A DNA stretch of 64,000 bases from Melioribacteraceae bacterium (GCA_027030245.1 JALVFE010000035.1:62001-126000); one strand, 5' to 3'. Numbered from the stretch's first letter, positions 27,381-36,716 are shown. The notes: a model not told the origin generated them from the letters alone. Made by a program: numbers and translations.

Positions 27381-30164
27381 TTAATTTTGCATTACTATTG
27401 GAATATTATCACCTAAAGATAATTTTGCAAACCTTGCCTTAACGGTTTTTACCTCACCCGGGAATAAAGTAAAAAAGTTATCGCTCCAAAAAGTGGGCAA
27501 TACTTCCTCATTAGTACCTTTTTTAACAATTGCAAAATGCTTGAAAAAGGCAATTTTATTTGTGGGATTTTTTACTCTAACAATCATCTCATATTCATCA
27601 TCAACGGATTTTAGTGTAGTGGAATAATCCAACTTTACTTTTTCAAGTTTTGCCAGATCGAAAAACTTTTCTTTTTCTTTTTTGGAAAACCAATAAAAAT
27701 TATCAGAAACTATTTTTCCTTTGTTGTTTTTCAATTGAAGTTTAACAAAATAAGTAGGAGTGATATTTTTAATTTCAGGTAACTTTAATAACTCTTTATA
27801 TCTGTTTTCTTCAATTGTAAATTCTTTTTCAACTTTCCATTTCACATTTTGATTAAAGTCAATAATTTTTACAGAAGCTTTTAAATTTTTATGTATTTTA
27901 TACTGTGTATTAATTACCGAAACAGTAAAATTATTTTCATTTAGTTGGATATGCAACGGTTCCAAAGCTTTCTTTGTAAAGTAATAGGCCGATGTCGGAT
28001 TAAGGAACCAATCGTATAATTGCCAAAGAACGGTTGGCCAAGTAGAATTTAATTTCCAGATCATAACACCTTGAGTAATATCCCACATTCTATGATTTGC
28101 AGCTTCGAACATTGCACGATAACTACCGGCATTTACAAATTGAGCTTTTCTAATATAGTCCTCTACAGAAGTCGGTTCTCCGTATCTTTCCCGCAAAGCA
28201 ACATCATAATTTTTGTAAGCATATTTACCACTGCCCCAAGCACCGTGATGTGCCCAATTTTTATCTAACGGATAGATATTGTTTTTTTCTCCTTTGCCTA
28301 AATCAAAAATAAATTTTTTCATACTGCTCAATGTAGGAACCGAGGGAACACCCATTTCATTTCTAAACATTTGCTGTTTTATTTCAAGTACTTTATTATA
28401 ATAGAATGGATGCGGGTACCAAGTATAGTCGGGTTCACCATTATCGGTTGTTCCAAGTGGTAAATCATCTTTTATATAAGGAGTAAGTTCAACATCCCAG
28501 CTTAAATTTGAAGTTGGTAAGAACACTCTTGTTGTATCCAAAGTTCTTATATACTCACGTAACGGTTTATAAATTTCTTCGCGCACCGTTACTTCATTTG
28601 CAACCAACCAAACAATTAAGCTTGGGTGACTTCTGTATCGCTTAATTATATCATAAGAATTTTTTAATGCCAATTTCGCGTCAAGGGGATTTTTAAATAT
28701 TTCCATACCTGGATACATTCTCCAACATTGATAAAATGTTTCCCAAGTAAGCAATCCGTATTTATCACAAGCATCCATTATATAGTCGGGCGGAGATGGC
28801 ATATCTTCGCTTGCAATCATATTAATATTTGCATTTGCCAGCATTCTAACTTCGTTGTAAATTCTGGCTTTGTTCATATCCATCATCATATCAGGCTGTA
28901 CCCACCCTCCGCGTGAAAATATTTTTTTCCCGTTTACAAAAAATATTCTTCCGTATTCCCCATTTATTTCTTTTAATGCTGTTGTAATTTTTCTTATTCC
29001 GAATGTGGTATTTTCAACGTCTGAAATTTCTCCGTTTATCTCGAAAGAAAGTTTCAGGTTATGGAGGTATTGTTTACCGTAGCCGTTCGGCCACCATAGA
29101 TATGGATTATCAATTACTAATTGAGGAAATTCATCTGCATTTATATTTATATTAACTGTTTTATTAGCCGGTATTTCTACTTGTTTTTCAAAATGAACGG
29201 TTTCAAATTTTCCGGGCATAATTTTTTTATATGTATAAAAATCGACTTCTTTAATTAAATCGATGCTCCCTTTTAAAATTCCTTTTTGTGGTTTTGAATC
29301 CGAATTTTTTAATTCCGCTTGAATTGATATTGTTGCTTTTGTTGTATCGGGCAACGGAAGTTCAGTAACTACATAAGGATCGATAATATCAATGGCATTA
29401 GTAAAAGTTAAATAAACATCTTGGTACAGTCCCATATTTCTATCTCTTACAACCGGTGCACAATCCCAACCGCCGGATAGTTTAAGCGTTACATCTTTAA
29501 AAATCCCCGGAGCACTGCCACGCGAAGGGCCAAACACCGTCCATTGTTTTTCACGTTTAGATTTTCCGGGATGGTCAACCTGATAGATTTTTACCGCAAG
29601 AATATTTGTTTTATTTCTATTTACATATTCCGTAATATCATATTTAAATCTTCTAAACATTCCAACCATTGAACCGGAATCGGCTATTTGTTTTCCGTTT
29701 ACCCAAACATCCGCACGATAATTAATTCCGTCAAAATTCAGCCATATTCTTTTATTTTTATTTGTAGAAGGAATTATGAATTTTGTTCTGAACCAGTACG
29801 GTTTTTTAAATGGATTCGGATAATTTTTCAGATGACTGAATTTCCCAAGTCCTAAACTTTCATTCAATGAATCGCATGCATCGGGAATTTTAAAATTGTT
29901 TAAATCAAAATGAGGGTCGGGATATATTTTTGCTTTTACTAAAGCATGCAATACCGTTGTCGGAACTTGGACTTTAATCCAATTATCATCATTAAATTTA
30001 TCAGATGAAATAATATTGTCGTCAACATCAACTTGGGTACTTGATTTTAACGTCCATTCTTTTAAAAAATATTTTTTAAAAGGCTCATTTTTTTGTTCAT
30101 GCCTACTGCATGACAAAATATTTAGCCCGATTAACAATATTAAACCAATTCTAATTATCAACAT
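27381..30164 (-). CDS. GH2-family lipoprotein, exo-beta-glucosaminidase-like
   Basis: 927 residues with a lipobox (ILSC near residue 19), so surface or periplasmic lipoprotein. Domain order: galactose-binding-like jelly-roll (about 35-230), Ig-like domain, TIM barrel (about 385-690) and C-terminal beta domains. The acid/base Glu524 in WLVANEVT and nucleophile Glu603 in FRNEMG are 79 residues apart, as expected for the exo-beta-D-glucosaminidase/mannosidase subgroup of GH2. Features such as WFRTKF, WWPNGYG and RGGWVQPDMM fit this group. It would trim beta-linked amino-sugar or mannose ends from imported oligosaccharides. It is followed by a ROK kinase 11 bp away in the upstream direction. Chitosan, GalN or mannose specificity cannot be settled here. 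Confidence 0.85.
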   Translation of the reverse strand: MLIIRIGLILLIGLNILSCSRHEQKNEPFKKYFLKEWTLKSSTQVDVDDNIISSDKFNDDNWIKVQVPTTVLHALVKAKIYPDPHFDLNNFKIPDACDSLNESLGLGKFSHLKNYPNPFKKPYWFRTKFIIPSTNKNKRIWLNFDGINYRADVWVNGKQIADSGSMVGMFRRFKYDITEYVNRNKTNILAVKIYQVDHPGKSKREKQWTVFGPSRGSAPGIFKDVTLKLSGGWDCAPVVRDRNMGLYQDVYLTFTNAIDIIDPYVVTELPLPDTTKATISIQAELKNSDSKPQKGILKGSIDLIKEVDFYTYKKIMPGKFETVHFEKQVEIPANKTVNININADEFPQLVIDNPYLWWPNGYGKQYLHNLKLSFEINGEISDVENTTFGIRKITTALKEINGEYGRIFFVNGKKIFSRGGWVQPDMMMDMNKARIYNEVRMLANANINMIASEDMPSPPDYIMDACDKYGLLTWETFYQCWRMYPGMEIFKNPLDAKLALKNSYDIIKRYRSHPSLIVWLVANEVTVREEIYKPLREYIRTLDTTRVFLPTSNLSWDVELTPYIKDDLPLGTTDNGEPDYTWYPHPFYYNKVLEIKQQMFRNEMGVPSVPTLSSMKKFIFDLGKGEKNNIYPLDKNWAHHGAWGSGKYAYKNYDVALRERYGEPTSVEDYIRKAQFVNAGSYRAMFEAANHRMWDITQGVMIWKLNSTWPTVLWQLYDWFLNPTSAYYFTKKALEPLHIQLNENNFTVSVINTQYKIHKNLKASVKIIDFNQNVKWKVEKEFTIEENRYKELLKLPEIKNITPTYFVKLQLKNNKGKIVSDNFYWFSKKEKEKFFDLAKLEKVKLDYSTTLKSVDDEYEMIVRVKNPTNKIAFFKHFAIVKKGTNEEVLPTFWSDNFFTLFPGEVKTVKARFAKLSLGDNIPIVMQN

Positions 30165-30175
30165 ACCTTACTCAA

Positions 30176-31081
30176 TTAATTTGTTCCTTCCTTTTCTTCA
30201 AGAACAATACAGGCAGCTCCGATAAAACCCGCATAATCGTCTAACTTCGCAAAAACTATTTCGGTTTTTTCTCCTGCCTCGGCACAAACTTGCGTTTTTA
30301 ATTTTTCTCTTGTAGTATCAATAAAATATTTACCGGCTTTAGCAATGGAGCCTCCGAGAATTACAATTTCAGGATTAACCAGATTCACACTCCAAGCAAT
30401 TGCAACGGCTAAATGTTCTCCGAATTCTTTCCAAGTTTGTAACGCATTTACATCATTTTTTTCTGCCAATTGAAATATTTCCAACGAGGTTTTCGTTTCA
30501 CCGGTAATGGACTTGTAAATTTTTGAAACTCCGCTTCCTGATACGTAATCCTCTATTATCCCTTTACCATAAGGCGATATCCATATTTCACCGGCAGTTC
30601 CGGTGGAACCGTTCAATATTTTATTATTAATTATAATTGCACAACCGATACCTGTTCCAAGAGTGAATCCGACCACATTTTTTTTGCCGTCTCCAATTCC
30701 GAAAACCGTTTCACCGTATATCAAACAATTTGCATCGTTATTCATAACAACGGGAACGGAAAAATATTTTTGAATTGTATCTCGCAATGGGTAGTAATGC
30801 ATTGTAGGAAGTTGGGGACATTCAAGTATAATTCCATTTTCAATATCAAGCGGACCTGTTACTCCAAGACCGATACCTACAATTTCATCAATTCTGTAAT
30901 TTATTTGGATTAAGGTTTTTTCTATAGAAAGAATAATACGGTCAACTATATTTTGATGCGGCTCTTCACTTCCTGTTGGAAACTTAACAGGCGTACCAAT
31001 AATCTTTCCTTCCCGGTTTATTGCACCGGTCATTATTTTGGTACCACCGACATCTACACCTATAAAAATTTTTTCTTTCAA
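30176..31081 (-). CDS. ROK-family sugar kinase
   Basis: 301 residues with the ROK ATP-binding motif VGGTK at 11-15, catalytic Asp116 in NNDAN, and the LGTGIGC phosphate loop at 141-147. It should phosphorylate a hexose or N-acetylhexosamine on entry. The family's zinc-binding CxCGxxGCxE loop is missing: after GTAGEI (162-166) the sequence is WISPYGKG and runs directly into IIEDYVSGSG, and the usual His of the EIGH motif is also replaced. Either this is a zinc-independent variant or a diverged enzyme. The start is a TTG at 31081; an in-frame stop lies immediately upstream, so no longer version is possible. It lies between GH2 and the MFS transporter. Confidence 0.85.
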   Translation of the reverse strand: MKEKIFIGVDVGGTKIMTGAINREGKIIGTPVKFPTGSEEPHQNIVDRIILSIEKTLIQINYRIDEIVGIGLGVTGPLDIENGIILECPQLPTMHYYPLRDTIQKYFSVPVVMNNDANCLIYGETVFGIGDGKKNVVGFTLGTGIGCAIIINNKILNGSTGTAGEIWISPYGKGIIEDYVSGSGVSKIYKSITGETKTSLEIFQLAEKNDVNALQTWKEFGEHLAVAIAWSVNLVNPEIVILGGSIAKAGKYFIDTTREKLKTQVCAEAGEKTEIVFAKLDDYAGFIGAACIVLEEKEGTN

Positions 31082-31104
31082 TTAAATTTTTTTATACAAT
31101 ATTT

Positions 31105-32316
31105 TTAGATATCTAATTTTCCTTTTCCCCATGCTGCCAAATAAAAAACATATCCGAAAGCCAAAACATTAATTAACATTGCCCATTGCATATTGGAAAC
31201 TTCGCCGACTGCACCAACCAACCAACCTACAAAAGCACCACCCACAATTGCCGTCCCTAATATTCCCGAAATTGTTCCGTGGTTTTCTTTAAAACTGTTT
31301 ATTGTTGCACTAAATAGCGCCGTAAAGGATGCACAAGTAAAATAGCCAACAAATACGAAAGCAATTAAGGAAATAGTTGGATTTCCGAAGATGACAAAAA
31401 GTAGTGCGATTACCGTTCCCAAACTGTGAGTAATAAATATTTTTTTTTCACCGATATATTTCATAAGTGGTGAAATAATTAATCTTCCGATTGCTTGAAA
31501 TAGCCAAAAGGCTCCGACAACCAAAGCTGTTTTAGAGGGAAATGCCGAATATAATAAAGAACCTTTTTGCCAAAACGAATCTGTACTGCTGACACCGTGA
31601 ACTTTATTCATATATGTTACTATGTACGAAGATACTCCTACTTCTCCGCCAACATATAAAAATATTCCTAGGCTATAAGTAATTATAATCGGATTTTTTA
31701 AGAGGGTTGTAATTGTGGAAAAATTTATTTTTTCTTCTTCTTTTAAGGTAACTTCCGGGAATTTTGCGAATAACAATAATAATAATATTATAGCATTTAC
31801 AATACCGAATAAAAGATATATTGTATTCCACGAATAACCGTTAGCTTGAACCAACGGCACTAATAAAGGGCTAAAAGCATAACCCAGAGAACCAATGCCA
31901 ATAATAATAGTTAAATTGGTTGTATATTTTGACGGTGAATCAAGTTCTCTTATAAAAGGATTTCCGGCTATTTGAATTGCCGTAACACCAACCCCGACCA
32001 AAAATATCATTAGAATAATAATTATGTAATTGCTACTTAAATAAAATAGAAACGAGCCGATAGACATTAGAAGCGTGCCAAAAAGTAAAATAGCCTTTGC
32101 ACCGTATTTATCCATCCCTATACCGAATGGAATTGAAGTAAGACCGTAAGCTAGAAAGAACGCAAACGGCAATAATGCCGCGATTGATAGCGATACATCG
32201 TATTCAACTTGAAATTTATCAATTATTACACCAATAACAGATGTAAGCAACCCAAACGAAATGTACAACAAAATAGTAACAAATAATAAAAATGTATGTT
32301 TTTTTTGAGTCGTCAT
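31105..32316 (-). CDS. MFS sugar transporter of the FHS/FucP type
   Basis: 403 residues with about 12 predicted transmembrane helices and the MFS motif GMDKYGAK after helix 2. The sequence IQIAGNPFIREL in helix 4 matches the fucose/glucose/galactose:proton symporter (FHS) group. It most likely brings a monosaccharide across the inner membrane for the adjacent ROK kinase and SIS enzyme. The gene starts 6 bp after the SIS gene stop. The exact sugar is unknown; GalNAc, GlcNAc or fucose are reasonable in this setting. Confidence 0.88.
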   Translation of the reverse strand: MTTQKKHTFLLFVTILLYISFGLLTSVIGVIIDKFQVEYDVSLSIAALLPFAFFLAYGLTSIPFGIGMDKYGAKAILLFGTLLMSIGSFLFYLSSNYIIIILMIFLVGVGVTAIQIAGNPFIRELDSPSKYTTNLTIIIGIGSLGYAFSPLLVPLVQANGYSWNTIYLLFGIVNAIILLLLLFAKFPEVTLKEEEKINFSTITTLLKNPIIITYSLGIFLYVGGEVGVSSYIVTYMNKVHGVSSTDSFWQKGSLLYSAFPSKTALVVGAFWLFQAIGRLIISPLMKYIGEKKIFITHSLGTVIALLFVIFGNPTISLIAFVFVGYFTCASFTALFSATINSFKENHGTISGILGTAIVGGAFVGWLVGAVGEVSNMQWAMLINVLAFGYVFYLAAWGKGKLDI

Positions 32317-32322
32317 ATTATT

Positions 32323-33375
32323 TTATTCTTTTAGTGTTACTTTTGCTCCACGTGAAAAACTACCGGCAACTAATCCTTTCGATTTCCCGAAACTATCCAC
32401 AATTAACTGGATAGGAATTACGGAAAGAATTGAAAATAAATATTCATCTGTTTCATTAAGATTTAAAACTTTAATATTTGAATCTATGAATTGCTTATCG
32501 GAATTTGTTATTAATAAAACTTTCCCCCCAAATTCCAAAATATCTTCAGCCATCTTTAAACTTTGTTTGTTGGTTTTACCCTCCGGAGCAAATAATATAG
32601 ACTTAAAACCTTCTTGTACCATTTCCATTGGTCCGTGCCTGAATTCACCCCCAAATATTCCTTCGGCAGGCGTTCTTGTAGCTTCTTTAAACATTAAAGC
32701 ACTTTGCATTGCCGAAGAATAACTTGGTCCGCGAGCTATTACTTGCATAAAGGATATATCACCGAAAAACTGCAAAACTTCATTACTCCAAGATTCATAA
32801 TCATAGAGTATTTTACTAACTTCTTTTATTAGATTTTTTATTGCAATTACTTTATTTGAATTCCAATTTCCAGTAAGCGACCAGCCTAAGATATAGGCAA
32901 GAAGTAAAATTGAAACATATGTTTTTGTTGAAGTCATTTCTTCTCTTCCGGCTTTACTAAGCAAAGCAATATCCGATTTTTTCGCTAAGGTACTTTCCGC
33001 TTCATTTGTAATACCAATGCAAAATACTCCAGGAGGAATAATTTTTAATAATTCCTTTATTTCAAAACTCTCCCCTGATTGTGAAAAACATATCAAAAGA
33101 GTTTTACTCGTTAAAACAGAAATATTATAGTGCAAAAGTTCGCTTGAGTTAAATGTGTATGATTCCAAATTATAATTATTAAATAAATTTGAAGCTGCAA
33201 ATGATGTAAAATAAGAGCTCCCCATTCCGGTAAAAATAATCTTATTAAATTTCCTACTCTTAAATACTTTTGTAATTTTCATAAGAATATCCTTACCATT
33301 ACCTTTGGAATAAAATTCCAAAGTATCTTTTAAGGCTTTAGGTTGCTCTAATATTTCTTCCAAAAAATTATTCAT
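32323..33375 (-). CDS. SIS-domain sugar-phosphate isomerase/deaminase
   Basis: 350 residues with two SIS folds. Features are TGMGSSYFT, the first SIS phosphate-binding CFSQSGESFE near 103-112, SKAGREEMTSTKTYV, ARGPSYSSA and GGEFRHGPMEMV. This combination resembles AgaS/GlmS-isomerase/FrlB-type enzymes that act on amino-sugar 6-phosphates. AgaS converts galactosamine-6-phosphate to tagatose-6-phosphate with release of ammonia, which fits a DeoR-regulated locus with GH109 enzymes. No glutaminase domain is present, so it is not GlmS itself. It overlaps the upstream gene by 8 bp (ATGAATAA), showing translational coupling. Confidence 0.85.
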   Translation of the reverse strand: MNNFLEEILEQPKALKDTLEFYSKGNGKDILMKITKVFKSRKFNKIIFTGMGSSYFTSFAASNLFNNYNLESYTFNSSELLHYNISVLTSKTLLICFSQSGESFEIKELLKIIPPGVFCIGITNEAESTLAKKSDIALLSKAGREEMTSTKTYVSILLLAYILGWSLTGNWNSNKVIAIKNLIKEVSKILYDYESWSNEVLQFFGDISFMQVIARGPSYSSAMQSALMFKEATRTPAEGIFGGEFRHGPMEMVQEGFKSILFAPEGKTNKQSLKMAEDILEFGGKVLLITNSDKQFIDSNIKVLNLNETDEYLFSILSVIPIQLIVDSFGKSKGLVAGSFSRGAKVTLKE

Positions 33376-34312
33376 TACCTACCTCAATCATTCTTAATTC
33401 CCAAATTCCTTTACGAATATCCGTTTTATGAGAATAGAAAACGTAAAGTTTATTATTTAATACATATTGGAATGCACAAGCATCATGATTAGATAAAATA
33501 GGATTATTTATTACCCTTTTATATTCTCCGTCGATTTTATCTGACCACAAAGCTCTTGTAACCCATTTCCAATTTTTCCTATTATAATTTTCAAATTCTT
33601 CAACTAGCAAATAATATTTATTATTATAGAATGTAATTGATGGTGCTGCTATTACAACACTTGATGTAATAATCTTATTTGGACATGCGTACTTGAGTTT
33701 TGATATATCTTTACTTTTTTTAACCACAATACTCCAATACTTATCTTTCTTATGTTTTGCTCTTTCTGTACCACTATAATAAAACAAATAGTAAGTTGAA
33801 TCATTTTCATTAAAGTAAATAAACGGATTTTGATTTTGGTGTCCTTTTGTATATGGAACAACAATTATTTTATTATTAAAATCTATACCATTTGTACTTT
33901 TTACCATTACGATTCTACTGTCATTTTCTTTGTTATATTCTGTATAGAACATATAGAACTCATTTTGGGAAAGAACAACGGTTGGCCATCTGCAATTTTT
34001 ATTAATTATCGGATTATATTCATATTTAACCCAATTTTTTAAGTCGTTACTACGGGCAAGTCCGCATTTTCTCGAATGAAAATCTTTTCTATATTTATCC
34101 AAACCGTAATATGCCCAATATTTATATCCGTCTTTATTTGCCTGAACTACAGAAAAAGTATGTACAGAATTACTATCCCAGCCGAATTTATTTCCTTCTA
34201 ATATTTTAATACTTTGGGAAATAGGCGGATATTCAACTTGTTGTGCTAATAATGAAAAATTTAATATCAATATTAAAAAACTAATTACCTTTATTATTTG
34301 ATTTCTATACAT
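33368..34312 (-). CDS. Secreted five-bladed-propeller glycosidase-like protein
   Basis: 314 residues with a signal peptide (about 1-23, ending LLAQ). The repeating pattern (GLARSNDLKNW, FYMFYTEYN, YYLFYYSG, YYLLVEEFENY and LYVFYSHKT) is that of GH43/GH32/GH130-like beta-propellers, one Y-x-L-x-Y strand per blade. An Asp/Glu set is present, but I cannot assign catalytic residues with certainty. It may cleave or bind a sugar chain, or act in the same step as the SIS gene it overlaps (8 bp). It is the second gene after the DeoR-type regulator. Confidence 0.7.
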   Translation of the reverse strand: MYRNQIIKVISFLILILNFSLLAQQVEYPPISQSIKILEGNKFGWDSNSVHTFSVVQANKDGYKYWAYYGLDKYRKDFHSRKCGLARSNDLKNWVKYEYNPIINKNCRWPTVVLSQNEFYMFYTEYNKENDSRIVMVKSTNGIDFNNKIIVVPYTKGHQNQNPFIYFNENDSTYYLFYYSGTERAKHKKDKYWSIVVKKSKDISKLKYACPNKIITSSVVIAAPSITFYNNKYYLLVEEFENYNRKNWKWVTRALWSDKIDGEYKRVINNPILSNHDACAFQYVLNNKLYVFYSHKTDIRKGIWELRMIEVGNE

Positions 34313-34358
34313 ATAAATATTTTAATCTTAATTTTCATTAATTATTTTTCAATATATT

Positions 34359-35135
34359 TCAAGCTGTAATAATTTCAACATCTAGGTCTTTAAACTTTTT
34401 TAATTCTTTTTTAGTTAGTTTTTTAGTTGTAACGATTTTGTCAACTTCATTTATTTCACTAATCACGGCTAAACTTTTTCTCCAAAACTTAGAAGAATCA
34501 GCAACAATAATAACCTCATTTACTCTGCTCATCATAACTTTACTTGTTTTTGCTTCTGTTATCGAAGGGGTTGTCAATCCAATTTCAAAATCAATTCCGT
34601 CAACTCCCTGAAATAATTTATCGGCGGAAATTTTTCGTAAGATTTCATCGGCAAAGGTTCCTATTAAAGTATAAGAATCCTTTTGAAAAGAGCCACCGGT
34701 TAATATTATTTCTATTTCGCTATTTGCTAATTCGGAAGCTATGTTTACGGCATTTGTTATAACGGTTATACTTTTCATGTTTTTTATTTCTTTTGCCAAA
34801 AGAGTTGTTGTTGAGCCCGAATCCAAAATAATTGTATCGCCTTCGAAAATCATACTTGCAGCTTTTTTAGCAATTCTTTTTTTTTCATTTAAATTTAATT
34901 TTTCTTTTTCATTTAATGCTAAACCTTGAAATAGTGACTTATTTTTAATTGCTCCACCGTGGGTTCTTTTCAACAAACCTCTTTTTTCTAAAAGAGCCAA
35001 ATCTCTTCTTATTGTAACTTTGGTTGTATTGAATTTTTTACTTAAATCGTCTATTAGTACTCTACCGTTTGAAGCAATTAAGTCTAAAATTACTTCAAAT
35101 CTTTCTTCTTGGAAAATGCCATTCTTTTTTAACAT
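34359..35135 (-). CDS. DeoR/GlpR-family transcriptional regulator
   Basis: 258 residues. An N-terminal winged HTH (about 8-60, DDLSKKFNTTKVTIRRDL and LLKRTHGGA) is followed by a DeoR sensor domain that binds a phosphosugar, with ILDSGSTTT and ADSSKF as ligand-binding loops. It is the first gene of the 24-kb first glycan locus and is transcribed in the same direction, so it probably represses it until a sugar-phosphate intermediate appears. AgaR, the regulator of N-acetylgalactosamine catabolism, belongs to this family and the neighbouring AgaS-like enzyme agrees with that. A tandem-repeat operator candidate lies at 35182-35226. Confidence 0.92.
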   Translation of the reverse strand: MLKKNGIFQEERFEVILDLIASNGRVLIDDLSKKFNTTKVTIRRDLALLEKRGLLKRTHGGAIKNKSLFQGLALNEKEKLNLNEKKRIAKKAASMIFEGDTIILDSGSTTTLLAKEIKNMKSITVITNAVNIASELANSEIEIILTGGSFQKDSYTLIGTFADEILRKISADKLFQGVDGIDFEIGLTTPSITEAKTSKVMMSRVNEVIIVADSSKFWRKSLAVISEINEVDKIVTTKKLTKKELKKFKDLDVEIITA

Positions 35136-35181
35136 ACCTGTCTTTTCTAAATAAATTTAAGAGTTTCGCTTGTGATTATTA

Positions 35182-35226
35182 TGTTTTGTTTTTGTGTCTG
35201 TTTATGTTCGTTTATGATTGTTTTTA
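35182..35226 (-). promoter_or_regulatory. Candidate DeoR-type operator, tandem repeats
   Basis: On the - strand this stretch reads as three near-direct repeats with a 10-bp step: cataaacgaa, cataaacaga and cacaaaaaca, preceded by a diverged aaaaacaatc. DeoR-family regulators typically bind such iterated, one-turn-spaced repeats (GlpR and AgaR sites are of this type). It sits 47-91 bp upstream of the regulator's ATG, ideal for autoregulation of the whole operon. No second copy was noticed elsewhere in the window. Confidence 0.5.
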
Positions 35227-35299
35227 TTAATGTAGTTATTTTTCATGATAATTACAAGTAAAATTTCTTTTGATGCAATTCGATGTAATGACTCGATAA

Positions 35300-35335
35300 A
35301 AATGTCAGTATAAAAACTCAATAGAAATGTCAGTA
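35300..35335. repeat. Left-end duplicated 11-bp IS repeat
   Basis: Two direct copies of aaatgtcagta at 35300-35310 and 35325-35335. Both occur again, inverted, at the right end (36680-36690 and 36706-36716). Probable transposase binding sites. Confidence 0.7.
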
Positions 35336-35373
35336 AAAATCAAGAATTTGCACCTTAAAAACGCGAGGTGCAA

Positions 35374-35877
35374 ATGGGAAAAAACCTGACAATGAGTAAA
35401 AAAGAGATAAAAAGGATAAAAGTTATGGAAAAGCTGGAATCAGAAGAGTTAACAGTAAAGGAAGCAACAGAGATATTAAGCATAAGCGAAAGACAAGTAT
35501 ATCGGATAAAAAAGCGATATCATCGACAAGGAGCCGAAGGGCTAATACATCAACTACGGGGCAGGAAATCAAATCGAGGATATCCGGAGGAAATAAAGGA
35601 AAAAGTGATAAAACTCTATAGGAGCATATATAAAGATTTTGGTCCAACATTATTTACTGAAAAATTAGAAGAGTTGCATAAAATAAAAATTGATCATGAG
35701 ACAATCAGACGTTGGCTCAGAGAAAATGGAGAAATAACATCGACAAGGCGAAGCAGGAGGCACAGGAAGAAGCGAGAAAGAAAAAGTACCATAGGCGCGA
35801 GATGCTACAATTTGACGGAAGTCCACACGATTGGTTTGAAGGCAGAGCAGAGGTCTGCAGTTTGTTACATGCAGTAG
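35374..35877 (+). CDS. Transposase N-terminal part (DNA-binding HTH)
   Basis: About 167 residues from the ATG at 35374 (a GTG at 35368 is also possible). It carries a helix-turn-helix (TVKEATEILSISERQVYRIKK), a second HTH-like segment with ETIRRWLREN and a basic RRSRRHRKKRERK linker. The last 35 or so residues are out-of-frame sequence: the frame should change near 35781-35786, where an a-a-a-a-a-g tract lets a Lys tRNA slip by -1. With the shift, the product continues into the catalytic part at 35712-36581 to give about 402 residues, the family's normal size. Confidence 0.75.
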   Translation: MGKNLTMSKKEIKRIKVMEKLESEELTVKEATEILSISERQVYRIKKRYHRQGAEGLIHQLRGRKSNRGYPEEIKEKVIKLYRSIYKDFGPTLFTEKLEELHKIKIDHETIRRWLRENGEITSTRRSRRHRKKRERKSTIGARCYNLTEVHTIGLKAEQRSAVCYMQ

Positions 35878-36581
35878 ATGATGCAAGCGGAAGAGTTTTC
35901 TTGAGATTTGTCCCAAATGAGAATACCGAAGAAGTATTAAAAACCTTAAAAAAATATGTTGAAGAAAACGGTATACCTCATTCAATCTACACAGATAAGT
36001 TCAAAGTCTACTATGCAGAGGATAAACAAACCGATTTCCAGAAAGCAATGGACAAATTATCAATCAGAAGAATTTATGCTAACTCACCACAAGCTAAAGG
36101 ACGAGTAGAAAGGGGCAACAGAACACTACAAGACTGCTTGGTCAAAGAAATGAGACTAAGGGGCATATCAGATATAGATTCAGCTAACAAGTTCCTTAGA
36201 GAAGAATTTATTGACTATTACAACAATAAATTCTCAATTAAAGATGATTTGCCGGATGTCCATACAAGTTCTGAAGGAATAGAATTGGAAAATGTTTTCT
36301 GTAGAGAGACAAAAATACAAGTAAGAAATGATTATACAGTAACGTTAAATGGTAAATATATTCAGTTGGAGAAATCCGAGGTAACTCTTCCGCTCCCAAA
36401 ACAATATGTGACTTTAAGAAAATATTTGGATGGAAGTTTACATATTTTCCACAACGAAGATGAATTGAAATTTAAGATTCTAAATGGGAAACCTCGACGG
36501 AAGAGAGTAAAAGTTTCTTGGCGACCAGCTGAAAATCATCCGTGGAGAAATATAAATTTTGGAAAAAACAGAAGGAAATAG
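35712..36581 (+). CDS. Transposase catalytic part (DDE integrase core)
   Basis: Encodes the rve-type DDE core in the -1 frame relative to the HTH part. Key residues are Asp in LQFDGSPHDWFEG, Asp in SIYTDKFKVY and Glu in KGRVERGNRTLQD. The segment before MLQFDG (from the ATG at 35712 to about 35800) is likely not translated as written; the real product is a fusion by -1 frameshifting near 35781-35786. Alternatively a one-base mutation split a single gene and the element is dead. The Q-F-D-G-S-P-H-D-W-F-E-G signature is characteristic of ISNCY-type transposases. Confidence 0.8.
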   Translation: MAQRKWRNNIDKAKQEAQEEARKKKYHRREMLQFDGSPHDWFEGRAEVCSLLHAVDDASGRVFLRFVPNENTEEVLKTLKKYVEENGIPHSIYTDKFKVYYAEDKQTDFQKAMDKLSIRRIYANSPQAKGRVERGNRTLQDCLVKEMRLRGISDIDSANKFLREEFIDYYNNKFSIKDDLPDVHTSSEGIELENVFCRETKIQVRNDYTVTLNGKYIQLEKSEVTLPLPKQYVTLRKYLDGSLHIFHNEDELKFKILNGKPRRKRVKVSWRPAENHPWRNINFGKNRRK

Positions 36582-36598
36582 TCCATTGAAAAAGTGCC

Positions 36599-36647
36599 AA
36601 CTTGGGGTAACTGCAGTCGCCCTACGGGCTCCTTCCGTTACCCCAAG
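36599..36647. terminator. Hairpin after the transposase gene
   Basis: aacttggggtaac at 36599-36611 pairs with gttaccccaag at 36637-36647 (11 bp), enclosing a smaller gccc-tac-gggc hairpin at 36618-36628. It stands 17 bp after the transposase stop and is strongly GC-rich compared with its surroundings. No T-run follows, so it could be a transcription end or a structural element of the IS. Confidence 0.5.
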
Positions 36648-36679
36648 TATTACTTTAAGTAATTATTTTTTTCATTATT

Positions 36680-36716
36680 TACTGACATTTTTAATAAGTT
36701 TTGGATACTGACATTT
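36680..36716. repeat. Right-end duplicated 11-bp IS repeat
   Basis: Two copies of tactgacattt at 36680-36690 and 36706-36716, the reverse complement of the left-end units. Confidence 0.7.
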
